Shown: positions 55,000-63,808 of the stretch, piece by piece | Position numbering within the stretch: the first letter of the stretch is position 1 | Layout: each line of letters begins with the position of its first letter | Assembly: GCA_001465115.1 (NCBI GenBank) | Contig: CP013614.1 | Coordinates: forward strand, 2,480,001-2,544,000 | Source of the DNA: Enterococcus silesiacus | GTDB lineage: Bacteria; Bacillota; Bacilli; Lactobacillales; Enterococcaceae | DNA: 64,000 bases | Direction: 5' to 3' | Program-made: the position numbers and the translations under genes | The notes under the pieces: generated by a model | What the model saw: only the letters and a program-made list of their open reading frames with translations | Databases searched by the model: none | What the model was told of the DNA's origin: nothing

Positions 55000-55947
55000 T
55001 TAGAATAATGCCGAATCATTGTCGAAGCGACGAACGATCCCATTTGTGACCATCAACAAGATAAAACCGACCGTTGACTGATACAATCCAGCAGCTGCTG
55101 TCATGCCGATATCTCCTGTCGCAGTCAATCCGTTAAAGATGTACGTATCCAAAACTGACGTGACCTGATACAAAGAACCAGAATTTCTCGGAACGTTATA
55201 GAATAAACCAAAATCCGCTCTAAAAATATTGCCCACTGCTAAAATCGTCATAATCGTCATCAATGGTAATAATTGAGGGATCGTGACATTCTTGATCTGC
55301 TGCCACTTGCTGGCACCATCCACCATTGCAGCCTCATAATAAGTCGGATCGATCCCCATAACAGAGGCAAAATAAATGATACTATTATAGCCGATCCCTT
55401 TCCACGTTCCAATAAAAACTAAAATGAACGGCCAAAATTTCGGCTCACTGTACCAATTGATCGGCGTTCCCCCTTGACCTACAATCCATTGATTGAAAAT
55501 CCCTTTATCTGGACTTAAAAAGGCATATACAAAATACCCAATAATAACCCAGGATAAGAAGTACGGCAAAAGAGACATCGTTTGATAGACTTTTACCAAA
55601 CGCTTATTCCGTAGCTCACTCATCACGATTGCAAAAAATACAGAAATGACAAGGTTCAAAATAATAAACGTCACGTTGTACAACACTGTATTTTTCGTAA
55701 TCAAAAAGGCATCATTAGAAGAAAATAAAAACTTGAAATTCTCCAAGCCAACCCAAGGACTCTCTTTCAGACTAGCGATAAACCCATCTGGCGAAATATG
55801 GAAATCCTTAAAAGCTACTACATTGGTCAAGACTGGAATATAAAAGAAAAAAATCATCCAAATCATTGCTGGGATCGCCATTAAGATCAACGCCTTATAC
55901 CGCCATACATTCGTAAAGAAAAGCGAGCTCTTTGACTTTTTCTTCAT
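55000..55947 (-). CDS. Sugar ABC transporter permease (LplB type)
   Basis: 315 residues from ATG 55947, with AAAGGAG eight bases upstream; an in-frame start at 55968 lies ahead of this site. Six helices, with the coupling motif YYEAAMVDGASKWQQIKNVTIPQL near residue 208-231. It opens the permease-permease-binding protein operon. No ATPase is encoded nearby, so a shared one of the MsmK/MsmX kind elsewhere in the genome is expected. Confidence 0.92.
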   Translation of the reverse strand: MKKKSKSSLFFTNVWRYKALILMAIPAMIWMIFFFYIPVLTNVVAFKDFHISPDGFIASLKESPWVGLENFKFLFSSNDAFLITKNTVLYNVTFIILNLVISVFFAIVMSELRNKRLVKVYQTMSLLPYFLSWVIIGYFVYAFLSPDKGIFNQWIVGQGGTPINWYSEPKFWPFILVFIGTWKGIGYNSIIYFASVMGIDPTYYEAAMVDGASKWQQIKNVTIPQLLPLMTIMTILAVGNIFRADFGLFYNVPRNSGSLYQVTSVLDTYIFNGLTATGDIGMTAAAGLYQSTVGFILLMVTNGIVRRFDNDSALF

Positions 55948-55983
55948 TTCCCCAACTCCTTTCATCAAATTGTCTACAATAGA

Positions 55984-56012
55984 ATTGTAGCGCTTTCAAA
56001 AAAGAATAAAAA
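55984..56012 (-). promoter_or_regulatory. Promoter and catabolite-type site of the sugar importer operon
   Basis: A TACAAT -10 box (55984-55989, minus strand) lies within a 13-of-14 match to the catabolite-response consensus, TGAAAGCGCTACAA at 55985-55998 on the minus strand. The -35 region is poor, which fits an activator-dependent promoter. Confidence 0.55.
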
Positions 56013-56017
56013 TAAAC

Positions 56018-56049
56018 AAAATATAGATATTCTTATAGAAAATATAGAT
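56018..56049 (-). promoter_or_regulatory. Direct repeat, candidate YesN-type regulator sites
   Basis: ATCTATATTTT on the minus strand occurs twice, 21 bp apart start to start, about two helical turns, just upstream of the importer -35 region. AraC-type regulators often bind such repeats. Assignment to the response regulator at 48460 is inference. Confidence 0.5.
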
Positions 56050-56308
56050 GTTGGGCAAATGAACCGTACAATTCTCATCTCCAACAATTCTCTGTCATAG
56101 ACCGTTTTCTTATCTGCAGCATAGATAATAATCAATTTTCTTTGTATTATTTTATAAAACATCAGCTATTTTTTTGTAGAATAGTTTTTAAAACATCAAC
56201 ATCAAAATAATGAACTCTTAGTCTTACAAAAAAATCATCACATGACAAAAACAGTTCTTAAAAAGTGGACTACATCAGCCTTCTACTGAAAAAAAGCAGA
56301 AAATACCC

Positions 56309-56336
56309 TTGACAATTTTTTTAAGAATTGTACAAT
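56309..56336 (+). promoter_or_regulatory. Promoter of the ECF-ribokinase operon
   Basis: TTGACA, 16-base spacer, TACAAT. A catabolite-response-type sequence TGAAAACGATTTCT (56349-56362, 13 of 14) lies just downstream of the start site. Confidence 0.75.
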
Positions 56337-56372
56337 AACAGTTGTAATTGAAAACGATTTCTTTATTGTTTT

Positions 56373-56388
56373 GCTAAAACGTTTTAGC
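56373..56388. promoter_or_regulatory. LacI-type operator 1
   Basis: Perfect 16-bp palindrome GCTAAAACGTTTTAGC with the central CG of LacI/RbsR operators. The likely ligand is the LacI-type protein encoded at 60341. Confidence 0.7.
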
Positions 56389-56406
56389 CTATTTTTTTAT
56401 ACTTTT

Positions 56407-56422
56407 GATAAAGCGTTTTATC
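56407..56422. promoter_or_regulatory. LacI-type operator 2
   Basis: Near-palindrome GATAAAGCGTTTTATC, 34 bp from operator 1 and 20 bp before the S-component start. The two sites would allow cooperative or roadblock repression. Confidence 0.65.
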
Positions 56423-56442
56423 AGTTGATTGGAGGGTACAAC

Positions 56443-57033
56443 ATGCGAAAAATTTTAACGAATATTGCCATTTTAAATTATTTGATTATTCCTGTCGCTG
56501 TTTCCATTAATGTCGTTGGTTACCAATTATCTCAAATTTTACGGTTACCTATTTTATTAGACTCAATCGGTACCATTTTAGCTGGTGCATTATGTGGCCC
56601 GATCATTGGAATTTTAACTGGTGCTTTGACTACTTGTATCAACGGAATTATCAATCCAATCGTTTTTGCTTACATTGGAACGTCCATGATCATTGGGCTA
56701 GCGGCCGGCCTCTTATCTAAACAGCATCTATTAAGCACTATTCCCAGAGTGATCGTTTCAGCTTTACTTCTTTCCATTTTAACTACACTTTGTTCTGGTA
56801 TCGTTACTTTCTATTTATTCGGCGGAGCAACTGGCGGAACGGGTTCGCTGCTAACAGCCTCTTTACTTGCTTTGGGCCAAAAACTTTTAACTAGTGTTTT
56901 ATCAGCTCAATTAATTCAGGAATTGATCGATAAAAGTCTTTCACTTTTAATGGTTTATACTGTTTTGAAATCGCTACCAGATCGATTTTTGATTAAATTT
57001 GAGAATGGCGGAGGTTATCTAAATGAAAACTAA
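56443..57033 (+). CDS. ECF transporter S component, predicted nucleoside or ribose specific
   Basis: 196 residues from ATG 56443, preceded by TTGGAGGG; upstream readings cross the operators. It is very hydrophobic with about six helices, starting with ILTNIAILNYLIIPVAVSINVVG. Conserved S-component loops are visible in ILDSIGTILAGALCGPIIGILTG and YIGTSMIIGLAAGLLSK. The operon with EcfT, two ATPases, ribokinase and nucleoside hydrolase suggests uptake of a nucleoside or ribose; no homologue of known specificity can be named from sequence alone. Confidence 0.82.
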   Translation: MRKILTNIAILNYLIIPVAVSINVVGYQLSQILRLPILLDSIGTILAGALCGPIIGILTGALTTCINGIINPIVFAYIGTSMIIGLAAGLLSKQHLLSTIPRVIVSALLLSILTTLCSGIVTFYLFGGATGGTGSLLTASLLALGQKLLTSVLSAQLIQELIDKSLSLLMVYTVLKSLPDRFLIKFENGGGYLNEN

Positions 57034-57766
57034 TCTCCTACGACTGTATCCTGGTTCAAAATTAATCATTTTGTTTTCGCTTTGCCTTTCGGCACTGATC
57101 GTTAATAACATCCTCTTTTATCTATTGATCCTACTTTTGTTTCTCGGACTTGCATCCGCTGCGTCCATTTTTAAGGAATACAGCAAAACACTATTTAAAA
57201 CGTTGGCTGTTCTAGGACTTTTCATGTTTTTAATGATCTCTATCACAACAAAAGGCACTGATTTGATCACTAGTTTTTTCGTCTTTGATGTTTACCAAGA
57301 AGGGATCGACCGTGCTTGTTTATTGATTGCTAGAATTTCTGTTTTGTGTGGCGGTTTCTTACTTTTCTTTAAAATCACTTCATCCGCAGAGCTTAGTTTT
57401 ATCCTAACTAATTTAGGCTTTGGTCCAGTTGGTGTTTTCGTTGTAAAATCAGCGATACAAATGGTACCTGAAATGAAAAAGCAAATGAACGTGATCATCG
57501 AGGCGCAAAAAAGCCGCGGAATGGATTTTAGCGGTAATGCCTTTACTCGATTTCGAAAGATGATTCCAACTATGTTGCCATTAATTCTTTCTTCATTTTA
57601 CAGTACGGAAGAAAAATCGTTAGTGTTAGAGGCACGCGGTATTTCTATTCCAGGTAAAAAGGCGCGTTTGTATCAACCTTTAAAAACGAAAAAAGATATT
57701 GTTATTTACAGTTTGATGCTTCTTTATCTACTGATTATTCTTGTTTGGAGGTTATGTTATGCCTAA
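57023..57766 (+). CDS. ECF transporter transmembrane component EcfT
   Basis: 247 residues of the CbiQ/EcfT family; the start overlaps the S-component end by 11 bases. Hydrophobic segments occupy the first 120 residues; the coupling helices include EAQKSRGMDFSG near 161-172 and VLEARGISIPG near 203-213, carrying the Arg-Gly signature. It overlaps the next gene by eight bases. Confidence 0.9.
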   Translation: MKTNLLRLYPGSKLIILFSLCLSALIVNNILFYLLILLLFLGLASAASIFKEYSKTLFKTLAVLGLFMFLMISITTKGTDLITSFFVFDVYQEGIDRACLLIARISVLCGGFLLFFKITSSAELSFILTNLGFGPVGVFVVKSAIQMVPEMKKQMNVIIEAQKSRGMDFSGNAFTRFRKMIPTMLPLILSSFYSTEEKSLVLEARGISIPGKKARLYQPLKTKKDIVIYSLMLLYLLIILVWRLCYA

Positions 57767-58652
57767 AGTTCAAGTAACAAATGTTTCTTACCGCTATCCT
57801 TTAGAACATAGTTGGGCACTTCACCAAGTGTCACTGGAAGCGACCGCTGGTGAAATCATTGGTATTATTGGCAATAATGGGCACGGAAAGACCACTCTAT
57901 GTAATGTTTTAAGGCGGTTTGCACCTGATTTTTACAAAGGCGAACTAACCGGAGAGATTCTTATCGACAATAAAAAGCTGCAAGACTTCTCTAGAGAGGA
58001 ATTAAGTAAAACAATTGGTTTCGTCTCGCAAAATCCTTTTGTCCAAATTACTGGTGCAACTGAAACAGTTTTCGAAGAGATTGCTTTTGGACTGGAAAAT
58101 TTAGGGATTCCGCTTGAGCAGATCACAGTCACAGTTGAACGAATTATTGAGCAGTTTGATCTTGGTCAGATCGCTGAAAAAAACCCGTTGCATTTATCTG
58201 GCGGGCAAAAGCAAAAAGTCGCTTTAGCTGCTGTGATTGCGATGGACCCGGAAATTTTTATCATTGATGAACCTACATCACAGTTGGATCCACTTTCATC
58301 CAAAGAAATAATTAAAATGATTCAAGGCTTGAAGCAAAAAAATAAATGCGTCTTTTTGGTGGAACACAAAATGGATCTACTCGCAGAATTCGCTGATCGA
58401 CTATATGTATTAGATTCTGGTCAAATTTACACTAGCGGTACTCCTGTAGAAGTGTTCAATCAAATCATTCACAGCTCTTTAGCCGTTGATTGTCCTCAGC
58501 CGCTCTATCTTTTAAAGGATTTGGTTGACCATTCGATCATTCCAGATGCTCCTCAGCTGCCGGTAACTAGAAAGAGCGCTTTAGACTATTTAAGAAAAGA
58601 GGTGGAGATGAATGACCATTCTAAGCGTCCGAAACATGACATTCTCTTATGA
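57759..58652 (+). CDS. ECF transporter ATPase, first subunit
   Basis: 297 residues from ATG 57759, with TTGGAGG eight bases upstream and eight bases of overlap with EcfT. Walker A GNNGHGKTTL near residue 35-44, signature HLSGGQKQKVAL and Walker B IFIIDEPTSQLDP are intact. A C-terminal extension of about 70 residues follows the ATPase core. It would pair with the second ATPase, whose start overlaps it by 41 bases. Confidence 0.9.
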   Translation: MPKVQVTNVSYRYPLEHSWALHQVSLEATAGEIIGIIGNNGHGKTTLCNVLRRFAPDFYKGELTGEILIDNKKLQDFSREELSKTIGFVSQNPFVQITGATETVFEEIAFGLENLGIPLEQITVTVERIIEQFDLGQIAEKNPLHLSGGQKQKVALAAVIAMDPEIFIIDEPTSQLDPLSSKEIIKMIQGLKQKNKCVFLVEHKMDLLAEFADRLYVLDSGQIYTSGTPVEVFNQIIHSSLAVDCPQPLYLLKDLVDHSIIPDAPQLPVTRKSALDYLRKEVEMNDHSKRPKHDILL

Positions 58653-59418
58653 TCAAACGGTAGTCTTAAAAGACATTTCCGTGGCATTTGAAAAAGGAGA
58701 AAAGGTGGCGATCATTGGTCAAAATGGTGCTGGAAAAACAACTTTATCCAAGTTATTGAACGGCTTACTAAGACCAGATCAAGGAAGTATTACTCTATTT
58801 GGAGACGATATCTGTGACAAAAGTACTTCCGTTATTTCTAAACATGTTGGTTACTCCTTTCAAAATCCAGATGATCAAATTTTTCATGACACCGTCAAAA
58901 AAGAAATTGCTTTTGGACCTGAAAACCTACGTTTTGACACCCAGCATGCAAAACAAGCTATCGATAATGCTATTAGGTTAAGCGGTTTAACAGAACTTTT
59001 GGATACACCGCCATATAATTTACCTTTCTCGCAAAGAAAATTTGTCACTTTAGCGTCCGTCATCGCAATGGAACCAGAGATTATCATCTTAGATGAGCCT
59101 ACCGCTGGACAAGATAAGGCAGGAATTCAACAACTGGAAAAAATGATTCATACCCTAAGCGATACAACGATCATTGTCGTTACACATGATATGGAGTTTG
59201 TTGCTAGGAACTTCGATCGAATACTTGTCATGGCCAATGGGCAAATTCTTTCAGATAGCGGGGCAAAAGAAACCTTTTACAATAAACCACTAATGGAAAA
59301 AGCAAATATTGAACAACCTTATCTGATGTCTGTCGTTGAAGAATTTTTATTCCAGCAGGATATTACGACAGTGGAAGCATTTCGCCACCGTCTTAAAAAT
59401 GGGAGGATACAGCAATGA
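58612..59418 (+). CDS. ECF transporter ATPase, second subunit with degenerate signature
   Basis: 268 residues; the start overlaps the preceding gene by 41 bases. Walker A GQNGAGKTTLSKLLNG near residue 34-49 and Walker B IIILDEPTAGQDKAG near 155-169 are intact, but the LSGGQ position reads LPFSQRK, an unusual signature, so one of the two ATP sites of the heterodimer may be weak. It overlaps ribokinase by four bases. Confidence 0.88.
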   Translation: MTILSVRNMTFSYDQTVVLKDISVAFEKGEKVAIIGQNGAGKTTLSKLLNGLLRPDQGSITLFGDDICDKSTSVISKHVGYSFQNPDDQIFHDTVKKEIAFGPENLRFDTQHAKQAIDNAIRLSGLTELLDTPPYNLPFSQRKFVTLASVIAMEPEIIILDEPTAGQDKAGIQQLEKMIHTLSDTTIIVVTHDMEFVARNFDRILVMANGQILSDSGAKETFYNKPLMEKANIEQPYLMSVVEEFLFQQDITTVEAFRHRLKNGRIQQ

Positions 59419-60356
59419 GTAAAGTAATGGTTTTAACTAGTTTAAATGTTGATTACACAATTAAAACAACGAAAATTCCAGAAATCGGTGAAACCGTCGT
59501 CGCTTCTGATTTGATTGAAAATTTTGGTGGGAAAGGAGCCAATCAATTACTAGGCATTCATCGTCTAGGCGTTGACACCATTGCATTTGGAAAAGTTGGT
59601 AAAGATGCGTTGGGAGAAAAATATCTTCACCATTTGCAAGGCCAAGGAATCAACACAACCTATATCTCCCAAGGGCCAGAAAAAACCGGTTTAGCCTTCA
59701 TTGTGGTTGATGAGGCAGGTCAAAATAATATTTGTATATTGCCTGGCGCCAATGGCTCAATTGATCAAACCGACTTGGATAACATTCGCGACAAAATCGC
59801 TGATGTCGATATTATTGTTTCACAATTAGAGGTACCGATTGCCATCACCAACACAATCTTTTCAATCGCGAAAAAATTGAACAAAATAACCGTCTTAAAT
59901 CCAGCACCGTTTAAAGCATCTTATAAGATGTTGTTGAAAAACACAGATATTCTAGTGCCAAACGAATCAGAATTTATTTCAATGACTAATTTACCAAATA
60001 AACAGTTATCACAAGAAGACATCTTACAACTAAGTCCGCAAATCCTAAACGAAGGTCCGAGTTATTTGATCGTGACCATGGGTGGCGCTGGTGTGCTGGT
60101 GACTAGTCCAGAAGACCAACGATTTATCTCAGCTAAAAAAGTAGCTGCAATTGATACAACAGCCGCTGGCGATTCTTTTATTGGCGGACTTGTCTCACAA
60201 TTAGTCACAACAAAAGAAGCTATGCCAACGTTTGAACAAGTGGTACACGCTGCCGAATTCGGCAATAAAGTAGCTGCTTTGACGGTTCAAAAAAACGGTG
60301 CCCAAGATTCTTTGCCAACGCTCAAAGAGGTGACGAACTATTGGTTAGACAAATAG
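59415..60356 (+). CDS. rbsK: Ribokinase
   Basis: 313 residues of the PfkB family, ribokinase type: ENFGGKGANQLLGIHRLG near residue 36-53 is the substrate-binding motif and DTTAAGDSFIGGLVSQL near 251-267 carries the catalytic aspartate. It would make ribose 5-phosphate from ribose freed by the nucleoside hydrolase at 61387. The start overlaps the ATPase by four bases and the stop overlaps the LacI gene by 16, so the operon is tightly coupled. Confidence 0.92.
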   Translation: MSKVMVLTSLNVDYTIKTTKIPEIGETVVASDLIENFGGKGANQLLGIHRLGVDTIAFGKVGKDALGEKYLHHLQGQGINTTYISQGPEKTGLAFIVVDEAGQNNICILPGANGSIDQTDLDNIRDKIADVDIIVSQLEVPIAITNTIFSIAKKLNKITVLNPAPFKASYKMLLKNTDILVPNESEFISMTNLPNKQLSQEDILQLSPQILNEGPSYLIVTMGGAGVLVTSPEDQRFISAKKVAAIDTTAAGDSFIGGLVSQLVTTKEAMPTFEQVVHAAEFGNKVAALTVQKNGAQDSLPTLKEVTNYWLDK

Positions 60357-61390
60357 AGAAGTCTGGAAAGAAAAAAAATGCTGTTACCATCAAAGACATT
60401 GCCAAAATTGCCGGTGTCTCACCAGCTACTGTTTCAATTGCTATCAATGATAAAAAAGCACGAATCAATACTCAAACCAGAGAGAAAATCAAACAAATCG
60501 CCCAAGAACTAGGCTATCGAAAAAATCAAAATGCCAGTAGTCTCGTCACCTCAAAAACGATGAATATCGGGGTGATCGTACCAGATATTTCCAATCCCTT
60601 TTTCTCGGAATTAGCTAAATCTTTAGGCGACTATGCTATTTCTTATGGCTATAATATTTTTATTGCTAATTCTTATAACGATTTTGAGCAAGAGAAAAAG
60701 CATATTCAAAGCTTTATGGAACAAAATGTTGATGGCTTGATTTTAACTTCGACCAATCCTCAACAATTAGAAAAACAGCAATTAACACTTACCATGCCAA
60801 CCTTGTTTTTGGATCGCCAAGGTGATGATCATGAACAATTATCGATTGGCGTTGATGACGAACAAGGCGGGGCAATGATCGCTGATTTATTTCTCCAGAA
60901 TGCACACGACTCTATTTGTGGAATTGTTTCAAAGAACCTTGGAAATAAAGCACTTAAACGAATGAAGGGCTTCATCTCCAAACTTGGCAGCTCAGGAATT
61001 GCTACCACTAATATCCCCATCTATGAAGGCCAAGATGAAGTCAATGCTGCAAAAATCGCTGCAGGTTATATCATTGCTGATAAACGTTCAGCAGTTTTTG
61101 CAGCCAATGATCTGATTGGATTATATTTGATCCGTGAATTGTTGGATTTAGGTATACGTATCCCAGAGGATGTCTCTGTGGCAGGTTTTGATGATATTCC
61201 GATGACCCAAATCTTCAATCCAAGATTGACGACTATCCGTCAACCCATCGAAGAGATTGGTAAGGAATCCATCAAACGATTGATTACCATAATCAATGGT
61301 ACTGCTACCAAAGAAACAGCTATTTTACTACCTCTTACTCTTATTGAAAGAGATAGTGTAATAAATAAAAAAGGAATGGTGAAAAAATGA
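60341..61390 (+). CDS. LacI-family regulator (RbsR-like)
   Basis: 349 residues from a TTG start at 60341, with AAAGAGGTG nine bases upstream, inside the ribokinase gene. LacI helix-turn-helix TIKDIAKIAGVSPATVSIAI near 17-36 and RbsR-type effector domain with IGVIVPDISNPFFSELAKSLG near 77-97 and VAGFDDIPMTQIFNPRLTTIRQP near 280-302. It lies inside the operon it probably controls through the palindromes at 56373 and 56407. Ribose or a nucleoside is the likely effector. Confidence 0.88.
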   Translation: MVRQIEKSGKKKNAVTIKDIAKIAGVSPATVSIAINDKKARINTQTREKIKQIAQELGYRKNQNASSLVTSKTMNIGVIVPDISNPFFSELAKSLGDYAISYGYNIFIANSYNDFEQEKKHIQSFMEQNVDGLILTSTNPQQLEKQQLTLTMPTLFLDRQGDDHEQLSIGVDDEQGGAMIADLFLQNAHDSICGIVSKNLGNKALKRMKGFISKLGSSGIATTNIPIYEGQDEVNAAKIAAGYIIADKRSAVFAANDLIGLYLIRELLDLGIRIPEDVSVAGFDDIPMTQIFNPRLTTIRQPIEEIGKESIKRLITIINGTATKETAILLPLTLIERDSVINKKGMVKK

Positions 61391-62337
61391 CTAAGAACAA
61401 AAAAGTAATTCTAGACTGTGATCCAGGACATGATGATGCCTTTGCTTTGTACCTTCTATTAGCTGCTGAAAATATCGATCTGATTGCCGTGACAACTGCC
61501 TCTGGAAACCAAACACAAGAAAAGACTTATGGTAATGCGAAAAAGCTTTTAGCACTTGCAGGACGTGAAGATATTCCGGTAGCAAAAGGGTTTCGCAAGC
61601 CAATCAAACATGAACTAACCATCGCGGCGAATATCCATGGCGAATCTGGCATCGATGGTGCGATCTTACCAGATATTCCGATAGAAGAACCCAAAGAAAA
61701 GGCCATTGAATTAATGGCCCGAGTGATTCAAGAACAAGATGAAAAAGTTACGATCGTTGCCACTGGACCTATGACGAACGTTGCGATCTTTTTATTAGCC
61801 TATCCAGAGCTTCACGAAAAAATTGAATTGATTTCCTTTATGGGCGGGGCTTGTTTTGGTGGAAATTGGAGTCCGAATGCTGAATTTAATATTTACGTAG
61901 ACCCTGATGCTGCGGATATTGTTTTAAAATCTGGTGTGCCAATCGCAATGTTTGGTTTAGATGTGACCTTAAAAGCACAATTTATGAATGAAGACATCGA
62001 TCGTGTTCGTCAAATCAATACTCCTGTCGGCAGAAACTTTGTCGGTATCTTAGAATTTTTCAGCACAAAAATAGCACAGCCGTTTCTAGCACCAAGCGAT
62101 CACATCGAAGGTCAACACTTACACGACGCTTGTGCTGCAGCTTATATCGTTGACCCGTCACTGTTCAAGATGGTGCCATTAAACGTTGCTGTCAATACGG
62201 CTGAAGGGCTTAATTACGCTTCAACAATTGTTGATTACAATAAAAAAACAGGCCGTAAAGAAAATGCTTTAGTCGGATTCGATCTTGATCGAACCAAATT
62301 TGTCGAGTTAATTATTGATTCTTTGTCAAAATTTTAA
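61387..62337 (+). CDS. Nucleoside hydrolase (IunH family)
   Basis: 316 residues. The calcium-binding start VILDCDPGHDDAFALYLL near residue 7-24 is the family signature, with IVATGPMTNVAIFLL near 120-134, NPEFNIYVDPDAADIV (variant in the sequence NAEFNIYVDPDAADIV) near 164-179 and the C-terminal catalytic HLHDACAAAYIVDP near 240-253. It cleaves a nucleoside to base and ribose without phosphate, in the cytosol. The start overlaps the LacI gene by four bases. It joins a ribokinase in one operon, defining a hydrolytic route. Purine or pyrimidine preference is not evident. Confidence 0.92.
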   Translation: MTKNKKVILDCDPGHDDAFALYLLLAAENIDLIAVTTASGNQTQEKTYGNAKKLLALAGREDIPVAKGFRKPIKHELTIAANIHGESGIDGAILPDIPIEEPKEKAIELMARVIQEQDEKVTIVATGPMTNVAIFLLAYPELHEKIELISFMGGACFGGNWSPNAEFNIYVDPDAADIVLKSGVPIAMFGLDVTLKAQFMNEDIDRVRQINTPVGRNFVGILEFFSTKIAQPFLAPSDHIEGQHLHDACAAAYIVDPSLFKMVPLNVAVNTAEGLNYASTIVDYNKKTGRKENALVGFDLDRTKFVELIIDSLSKF

Positions 62338-62350
62338 AGGAGAGAGATAA

Positions 62351-63745
62351 ATGAAAACCAAATTTAAGTTCAAATTTCCCAATCCCTACGTTTTACTGCT
62401 CAGCTTTTTATTTATTGCATGCTTAATGACGTTTTTAATTCCTGCTGGTTCATTTGATCGTGAAACAGTGGAGGGCATCGCAAACCCAGTTGTTGTTCCT
62501 GGAACCTATAAACGAATCGACAGTACGCCTGTAACACTTGGACTGCTACTCGGCTCCATTTCTCAAGGAATGGGCGAATCATCTGCTATTATTTTTCTAG
62601 TCTTTTTATCTGCTGGTGCATTTGTCGTCTTTAATAAAACAGGTGCTATCGAAGGCGGTATCGGTGTGATGATTCAAAAAATTCAAAAAGCACACGTCCC
62701 CTCTTCTGTCGTTATTTGGCTTTTGACCTTCCTATTTTCGATTCTAGGATTTGTCAGTGGACCTGATGCGTTGATTCCATTTACGATGGTTGCGGTCTCC
62801 ATTTCTCTAGGTCTTGGTTATGATTTAATTTTAGGACTCGCTTTAGTTTTAGCTGGTAGCGGAATCGGTTTTGCCATGTCGCCGATCAATGCGGCTGTTG
62901 TTGGTACACCACAATCAATCATCGGATTACCGATTTTCTCAGGAATGGGCTTACGTGTGGCGATGTGGTTCGTGAATACTTGCGTGATTGCGATCATGTT
63001 CACGATTTATGGGAATAAAGTCAAGAAAAATCCCGAGAAAAGTGCGGTTAGTGATGTGGATACACAAGGCTTGTCTTTATCAAAAGAAATTTCTTCTTAC
63101 TCACTTAATCCAAGACAAATTGGCGTTTTGATTACATTTGTTTTGATGTTTGTCTTTACTGTTGTTGGCTCATTAAAATTTGGGTGGTATTTAAACGAAA
63201 TCGGTGGAATCTTCCTTGTCGGCGGCGTGATTGCCGGATTGATCTATCGTTTGCCAGTCAAAGAAATCATCAGCGGATTCGTTGAAGGTGGTGCATCAGT
63301 TGCAGGTACAGCACTTTTAATTGGGATTGCCCGAGCAATTCAAATTATTTTGACTAACGGCAATATTTTGGATACGATTATTCAATCATTATCTGGACCA
63401 TTGTCTAGTTTAAATCCGATCGTAGCGGGAATTTTCATTTCAATCGTGGTTGGCTTTGTCCACATTTTTATCACCTCTGGTAGTGGCTTATCTGTGGCAA
63501 TGATGCCGATTATTGCACCATTAGGCGTGATGGCTGGACTTTCTTTACAAGCTACCGTTTTAGCCTTCCAAGTCGGTGGCTCTGTTTTAAATATGATCAT
63601 CCCGACATTAGGCTCAACGATGGCCATGGCTGGAATGGCTCGTGTTCCTTATGGTAAATGGTTAAAAGAAGGCTGGAAAATGGCAGTTCCTGTAGTCATT
63701 GTTTGTTGGATTTTCATCATTATTGCTGTATTGACAGGTTATTAA
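62351..63745 (+). CDS. YfcC/DcuC-superfamily permease
   Basis: 464 residues, 14 bp after the hydrolase, with AAAGGAGAGAG upstream. About twelve membrane helices are visible, beginning FPNPYVLLLSFLFIACLMTFLIPAG. The family (PF03606) includes the arginine/ornithine and dicarboxylate carriers and YfcC. Motifs near SGPDALIPFTMVAVSISLGLG and SPINAAVVGTPQSIIGLPIFSG agree with YfcC-type proteins. Here it ends the operon, so it may export the base or import a related compound; this is inference. Confidence 0.85.
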   Translation: MKTKFKFKFPNPYVLLLSFLFIACLMTFLIPAGSFDRETVEGIANPVVVPGTYKRIDSTPVTLGLLLGSISQGMGESSAIIFLVFLSAGAFVVFNKTGAIEGGIGVMIQKIQKAHVPSSVVIWLLTFLFSILGFVSGPDALIPFTMVAVSISLGLGYDLILGLALVLAGSGIGFAMSPINAAVVGTPQSIIGLPIFSGMGLRVAMWFVNTCVIAIMFTIYGNKVKKNPEKSAVSDVDTQGLSLSKEISSYSLNPRQIGVLITFVLMFVFTVVGSLKFGWYLNEIGGIFLVGGVIAGLIYRLPVKEIISGFVEGGASVAGTALLIGIARAIQIILTNGNILDTIIQSLSGPLSSLNPIVAGIFISIVVGFVHIFITSGSGLSVAMMPIIAPLGVMAGLSLQATVLAFQVGGSVLNMIIPTLGSTMAMAGMARVPYGKWLKEGWKMAVPVVIVCWIFIIIAVLTGY

Positions 63746-63756
63746 ACATAATTAAA

Positions 63757-63797
63757 CAGCCGAGAAAAACAAATCAAGTTTTTCTCGGCTGTAATTT
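63757..63797. terminator. Bidirectional terminator
   Basis: CAGCCGAGAAAAAC and GTTTTTCTCGGCTG (63757-63770, 63778-63791), a perfect 14-bp stem, seven-base loop, then TAATTTAG. It serves the operon and the convergent gene. Confidence 0.9.
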
Positions 63798-63808
63798 AGA
63801 TTCATTTT

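Noticed and set aside
55974..56162. Small minus-strand gene upstream of the importer operon
   Set aside because: It covers the promoter and repeat sites, has no ribosome site and an AT-driven composition.
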